In this document: one piece after another, positions 62,832-64,000 of the stretch | How the letters are laid out: every line of letters starts with the position of its first letter | Numbering within the stretch: the first letter of the stretch is position 1 | Assembly (NCBI GenBank): GCA_964370985.1 | Contig: CAYJLE010000004.1 | Location: 53,809-117,808 of the forward strand | Length of the DNA: 64,000 nucleotides | Origin: JAHDVS01 sp964370985 | GTDB lineage: Bacteria > Actinomycetota > Thermoleophilia > Gaiellales > Gaiellaceae | Direction: 5' to 3' | Translations under genes and position numbers: made by a program | Notes under the pieces: model-generated | Database searches by the model: none | Told to the model about the DNA's origin: nothing | What the model saw: only the letters and a program-made list of their open reading frames with translations

Positions 62832-63455
62832 GTGGATCTCTCCTTCCCCCACACCGTCGCCCTCTCGAGGACCGATGGGCAGGTCTTGTCGGTGCTCGCG
62901 GGAACGACAAGGCCTCTTGGTGGGCGGGAGGTCGCCCGTCTCGCCGGTATATCCCAGAATGGAGCTTGGAAGGCGCTACGCCGGCTGGTCGTTCAAGGCG
63001 TCGTTATCGAGCAGCCGGCGGGTGGCCGATCGCTGCTCTACACGCTGAATCGCGACCATATCGCCGCCGAGCCGATCGTCACCCTTACTCGCCTCCGGTC
63101 GATCCTGATCGAGCGGCTCAGGGAACTGCTCGCAGGTTGGGAGGTTCAACCGATCCATGCGTCCGTTTTCGGATCGGCGGCGCGCGGCGACGGGGACAAG
63201 GACAGCGACATCGACATCCTGGTTATCCGACCGAGAAACGTGGAGGAGGGGGACGAGAGTTGGCGGTCGCAGATCGACTCGCTCGCCGCGACCGTTCGCT
63301 CCTGGACAGGGAATCACGCGGGTATCGCAGAGGTCTCCGAGCGCGATCTCCCGCGCCTACGCCGCGAACGGCCACCCGTCATCGAGGCTGTTGTCGCCGA
63401 TGGGATCACACTCATCGGCGATGAGCCGTCGAGCCTCTTCCGGAGGCGGCGATGA
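62832..63455 (+). CDS. Winged-helix - nucleotidyltransferase (MNT) fusion protein
   Basis: 207 residues from GTG 62832; the open frame begins earlier but would include the promoter. Residues of about 15-80 form a winged helix (TTRPLGGREVARLAG; QNGAWKALRRLVVQGVV), and about 110-200 a minimal nucleotidyltransferase with GSAARGDGDKDSDIDILVI, the G-S...D-x-D active site of the MNT/KNT superfamily. In MNT-HEPN toxin-antitoxin pairs the MNT protein neutralises the HEPN RNase, in some cases by adenylylation. It overlaps the next gene by four bases (ATGA). DNA binding is built in. Confidence 0.85.
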   Translation: MDLSFPHTVALSRTDGQVLSVLAGTTRPLGGREVARLAGISQNGAWKALRRLVVQGVVIEQPAGGRSLLYTLNRDHIAAEPIVTLTRLRSILIERLRELLAGWEVQPIHASVFGSAARGDGDKDSDIDILVIRPRNVEEGDESWRSQIDSLAATVRSWTGNHAGIAEVSERDLPRLRRERPPVIEAVVADGITLIGDEPSSLFRRRR

Positions 63456-63874
63456 ACGATCGAGCGCGAGCCAGAGGCGGTACCCAGGCCTGCGGCAAGC
63501 GCGAGGCCCAGGCCAAGCTCCGGCGTGCCGAGCAGTTCATGGAGGTCGCCGGGCTGATCAAGGACGAGCCCGATCCCGACTGGGCGAGCGCGGCAGCAGC
63601 GCTGGCCGTTCTCGCAGGCATCGCCGCCTCCGATGCGGCCTGCTGCAAGGCCCTCGGTCGCCGTTCACGCGGCCAGGATCACCACGACGCCGAAGCCCTG
63701 CTCGAGCTGATCGAGCCGGGCGGCAAGAACGCGGCCAACGCGATACGCCGACTGATCAACCTCAAGGACGAAGCCCACTACGGCTTCCACAACGTGAGCG
63801 CGCAGGACTTGAAGTCCGCCTCCACGCAGGCGAACAAGCTCATCCGCTTCGCCCGGGAAGTCGTCGCCCGGTAA
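63452..63874 (+). CDS. HEPN-type partner (probable toxin) of the MNT protein
   Basis: 140 residues, all-helical. The first helix, KREAQAKLRRAEQFMEVAGLI, and ALAVLAGIAASDAACCKALG fit the HEPN four-helix pattern, and LINLKDEAHYGFHNVS lies where HEPN RNases carry their catalytic motif. A canonical R-x4-6-H is not clear, so activity is uncertain; the HEPN_SAV_6107-like group is a possible home. It is coupled by ATGA to the MNT gene. A terminator-like hairpin follows at 63893. Confidence 0.65.
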   Translation: MNDRARARGGTQACGKREAQAKLRRAEQFMEVAGLIKDEPDPDWASAAAALAVLAGIAASDAACCKALGRRSRGQDHHDAEALLELIEPGGKNAANAIRRLINLKDEAHYGFHNVSAQDLKSASTQANKLIRFAREVVAR

Positions 63875-63892
63875 CCGGTCGCCCGCAGCCGC

Positions 63893-63911
63893 TGTAAGGG
63901 CGACCCTTTAC
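63893..63911 (+). terminator. Hairpin after the MNT-HEPN pair
   Basis: GTAAGGG-CGA-CCCTTTAC, an inverted repeat with one extra T in the right arm, 19 bases after the HEPN-type stop codon. There is no T-tract; a weak or factor-assisted terminator. Confidence 0.4.
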
Positions 63912-63984
63912 CCGCGCCTCCGCCGCCCAGCGCCTTCGCGCGACCCGCCGGCTTCCCGAGTGTCTATTCCCGCAGACTCAGTTC

Positions 63985-64000
63985 GGGCGCTTCAGCGCCC
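63985..64000. repeat. Short perfect hairpin at the window end
   Basis: GGGCGCT-TC-AGCGCCC, 7-base arms, at the very edge of the window. Its context is cut off. The stretch 63912-63984 shows no gene. Confidence 0.5.

Overview
The window is high-GC DNA with many GTG/TTG starts, promoters of TTGAC-N17/18-TANNNT form, and several start codons placed only 6 to 10 bases after a -10 box. RpoB and RpoC are of the actinobacterial type, including the helical beta-prime insertion. I read it as a chromosome fragment of an uncultured or little-studied Actinomycetota, probably class Thermoleophilia (Gaiellales/Solirubrobacterales). No rRNA, phage, transposase or CRISPR is visible.

1-13.4 kb: the first 10,192 bases are a perfect inverted repeat centred at 5096/5097, which mirrors rpoC and the end of rpoB. 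This is most likely an assembly fold-back; the right arm runs on into a complete rpoB. 13.4-19.8 kb: a divergent two-gene metal unit (two-domain multicopper oxidase plus ZIP transporter) sits between rpoB and the ribosomal block rplL-rplJ-rplA-rplK-nusG-secE-rpmG-tRNA-Met, all on the minus strand and carrying an L10 leader.

19.8-29 kb: a cyclic-nucleotide-domain protein, a FAD oxidase with a small metallopeptidase, an HpnB-like glycosyltransferase, a NarK-type nitrate/nitrite transporter, and a divergent pair of FHA-FHA-ABC exporter and receptor Ser/Thr kinase that recalls the mycobacterial Rv1747/PknF pair.

29-50.5 kb: a catabolic island. It has five enolase-superfamily (mandelate racemase type) enzymes, two SDRs, a GMC oxidoreductase with its small subunit, an MmgE/PrpD protein, two VOC proteins, a fumarase/CMLE-family lyase, an M24 peptidase, a LacI regulator, a sugar-type ABC importer (binding protein and two permeases at one end, ATPase at the other) and a mutarotase-like protein. 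Uptake followed by oxidation, dehydration and isomerisation of a sugar or sugar acid is the natural reading; the substrate is not evident.

50.6-56.7 kb: an assimilatory sulfur operon (sulfite reductase, APS/PAPS reductase, a small unknown protein, siroheme synthesis, and a homocysteine methyltransferase-MTHFR fusion) that can take sulfate-derived sulfite to sulfide and feed methionine synthesis. 56.7-64 kb: an aminotransferase, a broken RelE-like toxin module, a probable metal-responsive pair (small membrane protein and a DUF305-YVTN lipoprotein behind a CsoR-like site), an alpha/beta hydrolase, an unknown secreted protein, and a winged-helix-nucleotidyltransferase/HEPN-type module with its own palindromic operator.
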